From Nostoc mirabile CHAB5784 (lineage in GTDB: Bacteria > Cyanobacteriota > Cyanobacteriia > Cyanobacteriales > Nostocaceae), in the NCBI RefSeq assembly GCF_020829645.1, contig NZ_JAIVFS010000039.1, positions 1 through 64,000 of the forward strand: a stretch of 64,000 bases of DNA. Reading direction: 5' to 3'. The position numbers and the translations under genes were made by a program. Shown piece after piece: positions 37,296-46,848 of the stretch. Numbering within the stretch: position 1 is the first letter of the stretch; each line of letters starts with the position of its first letter. The notes beneath the pieces are model-generated. The model was given only the letters and a program-made list of their open reading frames with translations, searched no databases and was not told where the DNA came from.

Positions 37296-37518
37296 AGGGC
37301 ATAGTTAGTACTGTGGATTGTGTAGCTACAGTAATTCTGTTGCCTACTAATTAATGAAAAACTCTCGTTTTGTAAGCAGTTAGCTATCTTATCTTTGCTA
37401 AATGCTTGTCTCCAAATCAACACCACACGATACATACTGCCGGGGTAAAGCCTTATGTTTCTAGGCGACTTTGGCACACTGCGTAGGCGTAGCCCGTCGT
37501 AGACATCGCGAAAAAATG

Positions 37519-37797
37519 TTATCCAACGCTAGACTCTTGATATTGTGGCAATAGGTCGATGACGTTGTTAAAACTGGTAAAATAGTCTTGGAGTGTAATA
37601 GCTGCTTGACCAGTGAATTCAATCCATTTGTAATAGTAGGGATTTTGAGCAATGGTATCCCACTGGAACAATAAAAACTGAAGAGTAGCTAAGGAAACAG
37701 AAACGCTTTTTTTGCCTGAACCCGTTTGATTATCTAGCCTAACCACAGCAACATAGCTGTTATTAATGACAACGTTCTGTATCTTGAGCAATGTCAT
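37519..37797 (-). CDS. Small conserved-looking protein upstream of hglE
   Basis: A 92-residue protein starting at ATG 37797 (a TTG four codons earlier is possible). It reads as a compact, aromatic-rich domain (LDNQTGSGKKSVSVSLATLQ, WDTIAQNPYYYKWIEF, QDYFTSFNNVIDLLPQYQES) with no signal peptide or membrane segment. Small genes also sit between hgdB and hglE in Anabaena PCC 7120, so this may be one of those. Same strand as hglE, 224 bases upstream. Function unknown; coding status judged from composition and position. Confidence 0.5.
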   Translation of the reverse strand: MTLLKIQNVVINNSYVAVVRLDNQTGSGKKSVSVSLATLQFLLFQWDTIAQNPYYYKWIEFTGQAAITLQDYFTSFNNVIDLLPQYQESSVG

Positions 37798-40181
37798 AGC
37801 CAGTTTCAACGTCCAGGATAATATATTTTATGGGATTTGACCCAGTAAAGTTGACAAGTTCGTTACAGAAAAGACACCACCTTTAATCCGAGATAATGCA
37901 AATTTAAAAGTAACTAAATGATCATAAGCTGATGCATAAGCAGTTATATTTAGTTATTTTTAATTTTAAAATTACAATTAAATAACTAGTTTGCTTAACT
38001 GCTTTTAAGCATTGAATTAATAAAAACAATAACACACTTTACATAAACTAAATCATTCCTTTAAAGTTATTTTATAAAGAAGCCTCCACTATTACTTATG
38101 TCAATTTTGAATAAAATTCCGCATCCCAGTATAATTTATGACAATATAAATGTGTGAGATATTTTGTTATCTACGGGTTAGCCAAAAATTTGTACTGGAT
38201 TAAGTTAACAATGCAAATCTGTTGTCTAGTAAGTAACAATTCCATGAATACATAGATAAATTGAATAACCATAAGTATGTTTTCTCAGAGAAACATCATA
38301 ATTGAATCAAAGTTTTGGGTTATTTTTCAATATAAGTCAAGTTAAGACGCAAAGCAGTTATTTATAAAGCAAATGTTAATTTTTAGTATGTTGCTTGGTA
38401 AACATAATTATGATTACATCCTTTAAAAGGGCGTTTATAAAGCACAGCTACACAGGTAACAGTCAAAGTGTCGCGCTGATTGACATCCCGCCCAGAACTT
38501 AAGTTCTGCTTTTCATAGTTAAAATCCACTCAAGTGGACTGAAATTTTCCCTTTCATCAAAGATAGGCATGTACATACAATACGGTTCGGTTAAGCCCAA
38601 AAAATGAAAATGTGTAGGTTGGGGAGCCACTGCGTTGGGCGGGTTTCCCGACTTGAAGCATGTGGCGTTTGAGGAACGAAACCCAACATATTGTGGGGTT
38701 TGTTGGGTAACACGAATGTTCAACCCAACCTACAAATATTCTTAACCGAACCGTATTGGGCATGTACATAAGACCTCTTGCATAAATCAAAAATAAAGAA
38801 CCCCACCCCGCATTTGAGTAAAGCAAACGCTCCCCTCCTGCTTGCGGGGAAGGGGTGGCGTGTTAAGGACTTTTGCAAGAGGTCTATAGCTTCAAATTTT
38901 GTATTTAGTCTAGGACGAATGGCAAAAACCCTCTCAAACTCTCATTCCTCCGTGACGCGCCAGTTGCTTCTCCCTACAGCCCTTCTCAAGACAGGAGACG
39001 CTGTTCGCGTTCGGGCATCCTACGGCAGGCGCTAGCCTCTCACGAATGGGATTCGGGGAGACGCGCAAGGGACAAGTCTCTTAACCGCAAGGGCGCACTG
39101 GCTTCTGTGCGCCGCGCCAGTTGCTTCAAGTCTCTTAACCGCAAGGGCGCACTGGCTTCTCTGTGGTAGCCGGACGGCTTGCCCTCCGGCTTGGTGCAGT
39201 CGCTCATGGGGGAAACCCCCAGACGCTCGCGGACTCGCTCATAGCGTTGCCATGCCGTTCGCGCAGCGTCTCGAAGAGAAGGCTTTACGCTGCGCTATGC
39301 GCGGCATCGTCTCCCCTTGGGAGAAGACCGCGCTGCTTCACCGCTTTGCGTCTACGTTTTCCGTTACTCGTGCGTAAGTCCTATAGTCCTCTTGAGAGGA
39401 CTTTAGCTATTAGCCTTGGAATTTATTCCAAGACGGGATGGTAACGAAGCAGAAGATTTATAAGTATGTTGGTAATCACAAGAGGCCAAATCCCTTGTTA
39501 AAGGTAAACAAACTTCCGCCACAGTGGACTCGTGTATTTTTAGATATGCGTTGACGTAACGCACCAAATGTATCGCTTCATGCCTTTAATTACTATGAGC
39601 AAAGCTGATAATAATGTCTTATAATACACAACCTTAATAAGAATAATCTGTTAGTAATATCAAATCTGCTTAATCACCAACTATCTTTTGGTATTCAATT
39701 AGCAGACGAGGGGTTAGTAATGAGCAAATTTATTCAGTCTCTAACCTGACTGTGATGAAATATTTTAGTGAGAGAATCAGGACTTATGCAAAGCTAATCG
39801 ATTGACAAAATTCAATTTTTGTGCTATTGTTAATAACAAGTTTATCCCAACTTTGAGATCATTTTTATTAGCGCTTCGTTGTTCTTGAAAGTTAAGTTTT
39901 CTGGTTAGCGCTATTGTATTTTACGCTACTGGATTAGATGTAAAATTAGGATATAACTTAGGAAGCTTTGAAGTAACACCACCATTAATTTTCACGCCAC
40001 AATAGTGAGTTTGGGCGGCAAAAGCGTACAACAATTCATATAAAACCAATTTAGACCCATCCACTTGATTAAGGTAGAAACCTTAGAGGAAAAGCCCTCT
40101 TGGTAATTTGCGGATGAGTCTATATCTAATCGACTAAATATAACCAGGCTATCCCCTAGAAAACAGAATTGGAATGAAAAT
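37798..40181. other. Long intergenic region between the HGL synthase and export genes
   Basis: About 2.4 kb with no convincing gene. The first 700 bases are A/T-rich and lie upstream of the small gene and hglE; the last 600 bases lie upstream of hgdB, so regulation of both directions should be here. The middle (38480-39400) is packed with dispersed repeats, including the element at 38578-38758 and GC-rich blocks also found at 46430 and 57480. Frames there (for example 39163-39444) are repeat-derived. Confidence 0.55.
38578..38758. mobile_element. MITE, CAATACGGTTCGG ends, 10-bp target duplication, copy 2
   Basis: Ends CAATACGGTTCGGTTAAG and CTTAACCGAACCGTATTG. CATGTACATA occurs directly before the left end (38568-38577) and two bases after the right end (38761-38770), a clear 10-bp target duplication. 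The interior carries the GTAGGTTGGG / CCCAACCTAC repeat family. Non-coding. Confidence 0.82.
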
Positions 40182-41390
40182 ATGGCAGTAAATAAAGAAA
40201 GCCGATTATTCACAAAACCCGTAGGGCGATCGCAAGTAATTTTAGCAGCTTCTCTCACTTTAGCGGCCGGATTAATAGCTTTTTATAGTTTGATACCGTT
40301 TTGGTCTAAACCTAAAGTTGTGACACCACAAGCGAATCCTCCAAAAGCTGTCGCTCCTGCAAAACTTGCTGTGACAGCCTTGGGGCGTTTGGAACCAGAA
40401 GGCGAAGTTACTTCTTTGACTGCTCCCGCTTCCAATAACGGAGTGCGAGTAGAAAGACTGTTGGTAAAAGAAGGAGATACGGTTAAAGCACGACAAGTAC
40501 TAGCGTATCTAGAAAACTATGGTCGTTCTAGAACCGCATTGCAACAAGCTTTAGACCAACTGCAAGTTGCCAAAGCTAAACTAGCGCAGGTTAAATCTGG
40601 AGCGAAAACCGGAGATATTGAAGCTCAAAAGGCAGCGATCGCCGGTTTAGAGCCACAATATAAAGGAGACGTTGCTACACAACAGGCGACAATCGACCGT
40701 ATCCAGGCTGAAGTAGACAATGCTCAAGCCGAGAATAATCGCTATCAGCAATTATATAGACAAGGTGCGATCGCGGCTTCTGTAGCAGATACCAAAGCAT
40801 TGCAACTAAAGACTACACAACAGCAGTTAACAGAAGCTCAAGCCACTCTCAAACGGACTCAAGACACATTCCAGGAACAACGCAAGCAAGCACAAGCCCA
40901 ACTCACCAGTATTAGCGAAGTGCGTAGTGTAGATGTTCAAGTCGCACAAACCGAAGTCAACAGTGCAACAACTTCTGTTCAACAAGCAAAAGCCGACTTG
41001 GATTTAAGTTACATCAAATCTCCCATAAATGGCAAAATTTTGAAAATTCACGCCAAAACCGGAGAAGTAATCAGCAGCAGCAGAGGATTTGCTGAGATAG
41101 GTAAGACATCTCAAATGTATGTGATTGCAGAGGTGTATCAAACCGATGTTCAAAAAGTGCGTGTAGGACAAAAAGCCACAATTACCAGCACTGCATTTAC
41201 TGGAACAATAAAAGGAACTGTAAAAGAGATTGGTTGGCAAGTTGACAAGCAAAACATCTTTAGCCTCAACCCTGGCTCAGATACAGACCGCAGAATAATT
41301 GAAGTGAAAATCTCCATCGATAGTCCCGCAGATAGTGAAAAGGTTGCTCGTTTCACCAACTTACAGGTAGATGTAGCCATTCATATTTAG
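40182..41390 (+). CDS. hgdB: HgdB: DevB-like membrane fusion protein
   Basis: A 402-residue HlyD/DevB-type adaptor. Membrane anchor about 20-42 (VILAASLTLAAGLIAFYSLIPF); lipoyl half VERLLVKEGDTVKARQVLAYLENYG; coiled-coil hairpin about 115-265 (ALDQLQVAKAKLAQVKSGAK through QAKADLDLSYIKSP); second lipoyl half INGKILKIHAKTGEVI; then the beta-barrel and a domain ending VARFTNLQVDVAIHI. By position beside hgdC, hgdA and hglE it matches HgdB (All5347) of Anabaena PCC 7120, needed for correct heterocyst glycolipid layers. It probably bridges an inner-membrane transporter to a TolC-type (HgdD) outer-membrane duct. First gene of a plus-strand series. Confidence 0.88.
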   Translation: MAVNKESRLFTKPVGRSQVILAASLTLAAGLIAFYSLIPFWSKPKVVTPQANPPKAVAPAKLAVTALGRLEPEGEVTSLTAPASNNGVRVERLLVKEGDTVKARQVLAYLENYGRSRTALQQALDQLQVAKAKLAQVKSGAKTGDIEAQKAAIAGLEPQYKGDVATQQATIDRIQAEVDNAQAENNRYQQLYRQGAIAASVADTKALQLKTTQQQLTEAQATLKRTQDTFQEQRKQAQAQLTSISEVRSVDVQVAQTEVNSATTSVQQAKADLDLSYIKSPINGKILKIHAKTGEVISSSRGFAEIGKTSQMYVIAEVYQTDVQKVRVGQKATITSTAFTGTIKGTVKEIGWQVDKQNIFSLNPGSDTDRRIIEVKISIDSPADSEKVARFTNLQVDVAIHI

Positions 41391-41432
41391 TCAATTGAGC
41401 ATTGGGCATGGGGCATTAGTTATTAGCCATTC

Positions 41433-41474
41433 ACAAATGACAAATGACAAATGACAAATGACAAATAACAAATA
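41433..41474 (+). repeat. Heptanucleotide tandem repeat ACAAATG x4 plus two ACAAATA
   Basis: Fills the hgdB-hgdC gap and ends six bases before the hgdC ATG, so the repeat occupies the place where a ribosome site would be expected. Confidence 0.85.
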
Positions 41475-41479
41475 AATCC

Positions 41480-42658
41480 ATGAATTTCAAAATTCCTTTA
41501 GGATGGCTACAGCTAGCCCAGCAAAAAGTTCGTTTACTAGTAGCTGTAGCTGGGATTGGTTTTATTGTACTGCTAATGTTTGTGCAACTTGGTTTTCAAG
41601 ATGCCCTCTATTCAAGTGCAACCGCAGTGCATCAGAATCTCAAAGGAGATTTATTTTTAGTTAGTTCTCAATATAAATCTTTGACCTCAAATCAAAGTTT
41701 TTCGCGGACTCGTTTGTACCAATCTCTGGGGTTTGATGGCGTAGAGTCAGTTAGCCCCATGTATTTGCAATTTGCCAAACTGAAAAATCCGGCAACCGGT
41801 GAGAAATATTCAATATACGTTATTGGTTTCGATCCCGGTAGACCTGTGATGAACATCCCAGAAATTGAGAAAAATTTAGATAAACTCAAAATTCCCGATG
41901 TCATGCTTTTTGACCGGAGTTCTCGCCCAGAGTTTGGCCCAATAGCTACAAAATTTGATGCGGGAGATACTACACAGACAATTGAAATATTTCCCTTCAA
42001 TTCATTAATTGGCTATAGAGTCAGAATTGGTGGCTTATTCAGCTTGGGGCCTTCCTTTGGGGTAGACGGTAATTTACTTGTCAGTGACTCAACTTTCTTG
42101 AGGATAAATCCCAATACTCGTCCGGCAGATATGATAGATATCGGTTTGATTTCCCTCAAACCTGGTACTAATGCAGAAGCAGTACTGAAAAATTTGCAAT
42201 CAACTTTGCCTAATGATGTGCAAGTTTTTACACGTCAAGGCTTTATTGAGTTTGAGAAAAAATATTGGGCTGTCAGAACACCCATTGGTTTTATTCTTAA
42301 CTTGATGTTGACAATGGCTGCGGTTGTCGGTGTAGTAATTGTTTATCAAATTCTTTACAGCAATATTGCTACGCAGTTCGTTGCTTACGCCACTTTAAAA
42401 GCCATAGGTTATGCCAACAAATATTTATTAAATGTGGTATTTCAGCAAGCTTTGATTTTGGCAATTTTAGGTTATATTCCAGGATTTATTACTTCTGTTT
42501 TGTTATATAACTTTGCAGCCGAAGCAACTAAATTACCAATATTTATGACCATTAATAATGCACTCATTGTATTAATTTCAACAGTTTTGATGTGTATAGC
42601 ATCAGGAGCGCTTGCTATCAACAAACTCCGCTCCGCAGACCCAGGAGATATTTTCTAG
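41480..42658 (+). CDS. hgdC: HgdC: DevC-like ABC permease
   Basis: A 392-residue FtsX/MacB-class permease of the DevC type. First helix about 20-42 (LLVAVAGIGFIVLLMFVQLGFQDALY); long periplasmic region; three C-terminal helices (PIGFILNLMLTMAAVVGVVIVYQIL; ALILAILGYIPGFITSVLLY; ALIVLISTVLMCIASGALAI), closing with NKLRSADPGDIF. The start NFKIPLGWLQLAQQKVRLLVA is typical of DevC proteins. Partner of HgdB. No DevA-type ATPase follows, as in Anabaena PCC 7120, so the ATPase must be shared or encoded elsewhere. Confidence 0.88.
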   Translation: MNFKIPLGWLQLAQQKVRLLVAVAGIGFIVLLMFVQLGFQDALYSSATAVHQNLKGDLFLVSSQYKSLTSNQSFSRTRLYQSLGFDGVESVSPMYLQFAKLKNPATGEKYSIYVIGFDPGRPVMNIPEIEKNLDKLKIPDVMLFDRSSRPEFGPIATKFDAGDTTQTIEIFPFNSLIGYRVRIGGLFSLGPSFGVDGNLLVSDSTFLRINPNTRPADMIDIGLISLKPGTNAEAVLKNLQSTLPNDVQVFTRQGFIEFEKKYWAVRTPIGFILNLMLTMAAVVGVVIVYQILYSNIATQFVAYATLKAIGYANKYLLNVVFQQALILAILGYIPGFITSVLLYNFAAEATKLPIFMTINNALIVLISTVLMCIASGALAINKLRSADPGDIF

Positions 42659-42866
42659 CTATTCCTCGCAGCAAAATAATCAAATTATTTTGCCTTGATA
42701 TAGGCTCATAAGTAAGCATTAGTGCAGACTCTCCACAGAAAAATTGCTCTTTATACCCATTTTAGATTTTAGGTTAAAAGTCTTTACCTAAATTACGATT
42801 CGGTATAAATTTGAAACTTTTTATCTAATAAATCAAATTCACCTATTTAACAATAAGCCCAAATTT

Positions 42867-43871
42867 ATGAACCTCAAAAACAAAACCCTGCTAATCACTG
42901 GGATTGATGAACTTGTCGGTTTGCGTACAGCCGAGTTAGCTATAGCGCAAGGAATGAATGTTCGTGGACTGCAAAGTTCTACTGAACAGAACAAACAATT
43001 ACAGAATTTAGGTGTTGAAGTAATTATTGGGAGTATTATCGATTCTGCTATTGCTCAAAAAGCTTGCCAGGGAGTAGATATCGTTTTACATACAGAGCAA
43101 ATTGCCGAAGAAGCTGGCGCAATTAACCGTTTTCGTGATGTTAATGTTGGCGGTACAGTCAATATAGCTAAAGCCGCTAAACAAGCTGGTGTCAAAAGAT
43201 TTGTGCATCTATCCAGTGTGATGGTTTACGGTTTCAACTATCCTAATGGTATTACAGAATCCGGGCCACTCTCTGGCGAAAATAATCCATACTGCCAAAC
43301 GAAAATAGAAGCTGAAAAAGCACTATTAGAACTAAATAATGCTTCCGATTTTGGCATCATCATTATTCGAGCCGGAGATGTTTACGGCCCAGGAAGTATT
43401 CCCTGGATAGTCAGGCCAATTCTGATGATGCGTCAAAAATTATTTGCCTATGCTAACGATGGTAAAGGAGTAATCAATCATGTATATATAGATAACTTGA
43501 TTGATGGAATTTTTATTGCGATAAAAAAAGAAATCTCTGGTGAAATATTTAATATCACCGACGGACAAGAAACTTCGTGGAAAGAGTATTTTATGCGTTT
43601 AGCAGCAATCGAAGGTTTATCAGCACCGCTTTCATTGCCGAAAGATGAAATCAAGTTGTTTCTAAAGCTACGCGTTCAAGGACAAAAACTTTTTCGCAAA
43701 AAAGTTGATATCTTACCAGAGTCGATAGATTTTATGACTCGTCCCTATGCTTGTTCCATTGCCAAAGCACAAAACCTGTTAAATTATAAACCAACAATTG
43801 ACCTAGAAGAAGGAATGCAGCGAACACATGAATGGCTGCAAAAAACAGATATTCAAAGCTTGATGAAATAG
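42867..43871 (+). CDS. hgdA: HgdA: NAD-dependent epimerase
   Basis: A 334-residue extended SDR. The glycine-rich loop is altered (LLITGIDELVGLRTAELA, T-G-x-x-x-x-V-G), followed by DVNVGGTVNIAKAAKQAGVKRFVHLSSVMVYG (Ser) and NPYCQTKIEAEKALL (Y-x-x-x-K), then IIRAGDVYGPG. All5345 (HgdA) in the same place in Anabaena PCC 7120 is a UDP-galactose 4-epimerase needed for normal glycolipid composition of the heterocyst envelope, so sugar-nucleotide supply for the glycolipid head group is the likely role. The unusual glycine loop should still bind NAD but is worth noting. Confidence 0.82.
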   Translation: MNLKNKTLLITGIDELVGLRTAELAIAQGMNVRGLQSSTEQNKQLQNLGVEVIIGSIIDSAIAQKACQGVDIVLHTEQIAEEAGAINRFRDVNVGGTVNIAKAAKQAGVKRFVHLSSVMVYGFNYPNGITESGPLSGENNPYCQTKIEAEKALLELNNASDFGIIIIRAGDVYGPGSIPWIVRPILMMRQKLFAYANDGKGVINHVYIDNLIDGIFIAIKKEISGEIFNITDGQETSWKEYFMRLAAIEGLSAPLSLPKDEIKLFLKLRVQGQKLFRKKVDILPESIDFMTRPYACSIAKAQNLLNYKPTIDLEEGMQRTHEWLQKTDIQSLMK

Positions 43872-43912
43872 TCTTTTGGGGGTGGGGAGTAGGGAGAATA
43901 TAAAAATTAGAA

Positions 43913-44009
43913 TAGTAGATTGGGTTGAGGAAGGTAGCAAGATTCCGCAGGGTAACCCAACATTATCAAGGCTTTGTTGGGTTTCGCTTATGCTCAACCC
44001 AACCTACTA
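43913..44009. repeat. Dispersed inverted repeat, TAGTAGGTTGGGTTGAG family
   Basis: Arms TAGTAGATTGGGTTGAG and CTCAACCCAACCTACTA match except for one base; inner AACCCAACATT / GTTGGGTT. Relatives lie inside 38578-38758 and at about 9668-9710. Confidence 0.7.
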
Positions 44010-44111
44010 AATTCTCACTTTTTACTTTTGGATTATTACGTTGCATCTGCCTAAGAATTATCTGCAATTAAGCATTTAATAATCCACAAGTTTTTAGAAT
44101 AGTTGTTTTCT

Positions 44112-44306
44112 ATGAGTAGCAATTAGCCACGATTGAGCATCGGATTACCTGTATATAATGGTGAAAAATTTCTCAAAGAAGCCATTGATTTACTCTTGGC
44201 TCAAACCTTTGAAGATTTTGAGCTAATTATTTCAGATAATGCATCTACAGATAAAACTGAAGACCAACCCAAAAATCACCTATTATTCACTACAAAACTA
44301 TGTTGA
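44112..44306 (+). pseudogene. Remnant of a family 2 glycosyltransferase (N-terminus only)
   Basis: Reading from 44112 gives MSSN, a TAG at 44124-44126, then RLSIGLPVYNGEKFLKEAID and LLLAQTFEDFELIISDNAST DKTE, which is the standard first 50 residues of a GT2 enzyme (nucleotide-sugar binding start and the first Asp region). After that homology stops and the frame closes at 44306, overlapping the DUF2141 start by a few bases. Both an early stop and loss of the catalytic and membrane parts make it a dead fragment. Confidence 0.72.
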
Positions 44307-44767
44307 AATTACCTCAGCTTTGTCATGTTTTGCTTGCTACTTTAGTGAGCTTCAGCTTTGCTAAAACAGTAAATGCAGAGCCAACTGCAACACTAAGTGT
44401 TGTGGTAAATGGAGTACATCACCAAAAAGGTGAGATTTGCTTCAGAGTTTACGCAAATGAACAAGGATTTCCAATGAGTAATTCTAGCGGATCTCAAAGT
44501 GGCTGCGTTAAGATTACTGGCAATTCTGTAAAAAAACAATTTTCCGGTTTGAAACCTGGAACTTATGCTGTTGCCGTAGTTGACGATCAAAATGGCGATC
44601 GCAAACTCAATAAAGACTTTTTCGGTATTCCCAAAGAAGGTTTTGGGATTTCCAAAAATCCAACTGTCTCCATACAAACAGGTTCGCCAAAGTTTCGTGA
44701 TGCCAGCTTTGTTGTAAACAAAAATACAACAGTCAACATCATCATGAAATATTTGCTGGATTCATAA
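44300..44767 (+). CDS. DUF2141 family secreted protein
   Basis: A 155-residue protein with signal peptide (residues about 1-26, cleavage near VNAEP). The core follows the DUF2141 pattern: GEICFRVYANEQGFP near the start, then LKPGTYAVAVVDDQNGDRKLNKDFFGIPKEGFGISKN, a possible Ca-binding-like D-x-N-G-D loop. Two cysteines could pair. It lies between hgdA and the GT2 gene in the HGL export/glycosylation series, so a role in the heterocyst envelope is possible. Biochemical role of the family is not known. Confidence 0.82.
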   Translation: MLKLPQLCHVLLATLVSFSFAKTVNAEPTATLSVVVNGVHHQKGEICFRVYANEQGFPMSNSSGSQSGCVKITGNSVKKQFSGLKPGTYAVAVVDDQNGDRKLNKDFFGIPKEGFGISKNPTVSIQTGSPKFRDASFVVNKNTTVNIIMKYLLDS

Positions 44768-44775
44768 AGGGAATA

Positions 44776-44820
44776 GGGGACAGGTTACAGGGTACAGATT
44801 ATTTCCTGTAACCTGTTCCC
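44776..44820. terminator. Hairpin after the DUF2141 gene
   Basis: Arms GGGGACAGGTTACAGG and CCTGTAACCTGTTCCC with a 13-base spacer, just after the DUF2141 stop. Either a terminator or another small dispersed repeat; there is no clear T run. Confidence 0.45.
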
Positions 44821-44904
44821 TGTCACCTCTCTTTCTTGAGAATTACGGTTTAGATCACACCTACATGTAAACAAGCCGATATTCTACCGGAGACTAAAAA
44901 TTTA

Positions 44905-46248
44905 ATGGAAGATTTGGCGATATTTCTGTCTAAGTCTTTGACGGGTTGGTTGGTTATTCAGGTGTGTTTAACGCTTGTCTTTATATGGTATCTGCGCTCA
45001 TCTAAAAAAAAATTACTACCAGATGACCAGTTGCCCAAAACAGCAGTGATTCTTTGCCTACGCGGAGCCGATCCGTTTTTGCCTAGATGTTTGCGATCGC
45101 TCCTGAATCAAAACTATCCACAGTATGATTTAAAATTGATCGTTGATAGTCACGAAGATCCCGCTTGGAAAATTGCCAGTGAAACCATCACAGAGCAAGA
45201 AGCGACCAACGTTCAAATCAGCCCTTTGAGAATAGTACGCAACAATTGTAGTCTCAAATGCAGTTCTTTAATCCAAGCTGTCGGTGAGTTGGATGATTCT
45301 TACAAAGTGGTTGCTTTAGTAGATGCTGATACTATAGTCCATGTAAATTGGCTGCGAGAATTAGTTAGTCCTTTGGGGGATGCGAAAGTAGGGGCAACAA
45401 CCGGTAATCGTTGGTATGTACCTACAGGTAAATATTGGGGATCTTTAGTGCGCTACGCCGGCAATGTATCCACAGTGGTGCAAATGTTTCTCTTCCAGAT
45501 TCCTTGGGGTGGGACTTTGGCTGTGAAAACAGAAGTACTTCGCCAAACAGAACTGCTTGATAAGTGGGGACAAGCTTTAGGCGAAGATTTTATGATGCAC
45601 GACATCCTCAAAAAACACGGGTTGCAGGTAAAGTTTGTGCCTTCACTGCTGATTGTAAATCGTGAAGAGACTAATTTATTCAACTTAATAGATTATCTCA
45701 AGCGCCTCATCCTTTATTCTCGACTGTATCACCCACGTTGGTTAGCTTTAGTTAGTGAAGCTGTTTCTAGCATTTTGTTTCCTACTGCACTGATCATTTT
45801 AGTTCTTGAGTCGTTGTTAGAGGCAAAATGGGAAGCTGCGGCTCTCTTGTTAGGCTGCTATGGTGTCTATACTGTAGGGTTACTCTTGATAATGCTTGTG
45901 TTGGAGTTAGAGATACAGCGAGTGGTTCGCTCTAATGACCAGGCGATGCCTATCGGCAAGCCCTTCGGGTTCGGGAGTTCGCAGTCGACGGGAACCGCCA
46001 AGACTGCGACTCCCTCACCGTTCCACGTCTACGCAAAATTATCAGCTGCTACAATCATCAAAATGTTGATTGCGATTCCCTTGACACAGTGGGTTTATGG
46101 GTTAGCGATGCTATCATCCCTCTGGGTTTCAACAGTCACTTGGCGCGGTGTTTCCTATCGGGTTCAAGGGCCCTGGAATGTCCGCCTAGTCGAATATCGC
46201 CCTTATCAATGGTTAGATCAGCCTATTGATAGCAAGGTTTCTCTTTGA
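44905..46248 (+). CDS. Family 2 glycosyltransferase, membrane-anchored
   Basis: A 447-residue processive-type GT2 with an N-terminal membrane helix (about 12-30), nucleotide-sugar domain (TAVILCLRGADPFLPRCLRSLLNQNYP; VALVDADTIVHVNWL for the D-x-D; ALGEDFMMHDILKKHG for the ED acceptor motif) and three C-terminal membrane segments, ending VTWRGVSYRVQGPWNVRL (R-x-x-x-W-like site). It resembles ceramide-glucosyltransferase-type enzymes. In the HGL locus it may act on glycolipid or envelope polysaccharide. Residues about 343-376 (MPIGKPFGFGSSQSTGTAKT and on) are a repeat-derived insert in a cytoplasmic loop. Confidence 0.82.
   Translation: MEDLAIFLSKSLTGWLVIQVCLTLVFIWYLRSSKKKLLPDDQLPKTAVILCLRGADPFLPRCLRSLLNQNYPQYDLKLIVDSHEDPAWKIASETITEQEATNVQISPLRIVRNNCSLKCSSLIQAVGELDDSYKVVALVDADTIVHVNWLRELVSPLGDAKVGATTGNRWYVPTGKYWGSLVRYAGNVSTVVQMFLFQIPWGGTLAVKTEVLRQTELLDKWGQALGEDFMMHDILKKHGLQVKFVPSLLIVNREETNLFNLIDYLKRLILYSRLYHPRWLALVSEAVSSILFPTALIILVLESLLEAKWEAAALLLGCYGVYTVGLLLIMLVLELEIQRVVRSNDQAMPIGKPFGFGSSQSTGTAKTATPSPFHVYAKLSAATIIKMLIAIPLTQWVYGLAMLSSLWVSTVTWRGVSYRVQGPWNVRLVEYRPYQWLDQPIDSKVSL
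45973..46014. repeat. Palindromic repeat inserted in frame in the GT2 gene
   Basis: GGGAGTTCGCAGTC and GACTGCGACTCCC form a stem inside coding sequence; the bases around it (GATGCCTATCGG, CACGTCTACGC) look like the dispersed GC-rich repeats seen elsewhere. It adds about 34 residues of low-complexity Gly/Ser/Thr sequence without breaking the frame. Confidence 0.65.
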
Positions 46249-46848
46249 ACTAAATCGCTAAATATGAACTAGGGCATGAAAGTTATTACACTAAACATTC
46301 CCTAGTCTTCAAATTATATAATCTTATATTTAGTAGAACTATATTAGTTATAAACCAATACGCTTGGGTTAAGGCTAAAACCCTTTGTGAAATCAATTTT
46401 TTTAATGAACCACAGAGGCGTAGAGAAGCCAGTGCGCCCTTGCGGTTAAGAGACTTGTTCGCGCAGCGTCTCCCCTTGGGAGAAGCAACTGGCGCGACAC
46501 AGAGAGAAGGAAAAAATGCTTAACTGAACTGTATTGAGTTATAACCTTTGTTAAAATACACGTTTTTGCTTGTTAATTACCTAAGTGTATTTGTATTCAT
46601 GGCAAGGGTTTAGACAAATATATTAAGGGGAGCTTTGGCTTATTATTTTGGAGATTTTGATAGTTTCTAATCCAGGTTTAAAAACATCCTCTTAACAATC
46701 AATAACTTCGGCTATTTGAAAAGGCGTAAGTCCTTAGTCTAACTGTATTAGTGGGAATTTCTGAGCCAAATAATCAGGATGTTCATGAAGCATTTCCTGC
46801 GTAAGTTCTAAATTCAAAACCCGCATTTTCGTGAAATATTGCTTTTTT
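46249..46848. other. Intergenic region with a MITE, before the GT4 gene
   Basis: No gene seen. The element at 46356-46536 fills much of it; the remaining 46540-46848 is A/T-rich and should include the promoter for the GT4 gene. Confidence 0.5.
46356..46536. mobile_element. MITE, CAATACGCTTGGG ends, about 10-bp target duplication, copy 3
   Basis: Left end CAATACGCTTGGGTTAAGGC, right end GCTTAACTGAACTGTATTG. AGTTATAAAC directly precedes and AGTTATAACC directly follows (9 of 10 identical). Almost the same interior as 57402-57586, including a nested block reading GCGCCCTTGCGGTTAAGAGA. Confidence 0.78.

Noticed and set aside
37265..37652. Two short minus-strand frames just upstream of hglE
   Set aside because: They overlap the hglE start and the better supported 92-residue gene, and lack ribosome sites.
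39163..39444. 93-residue plus-strand frame
   Set aside because: Made of GC-rich dispersed repeats also present near 46430 and 57480.
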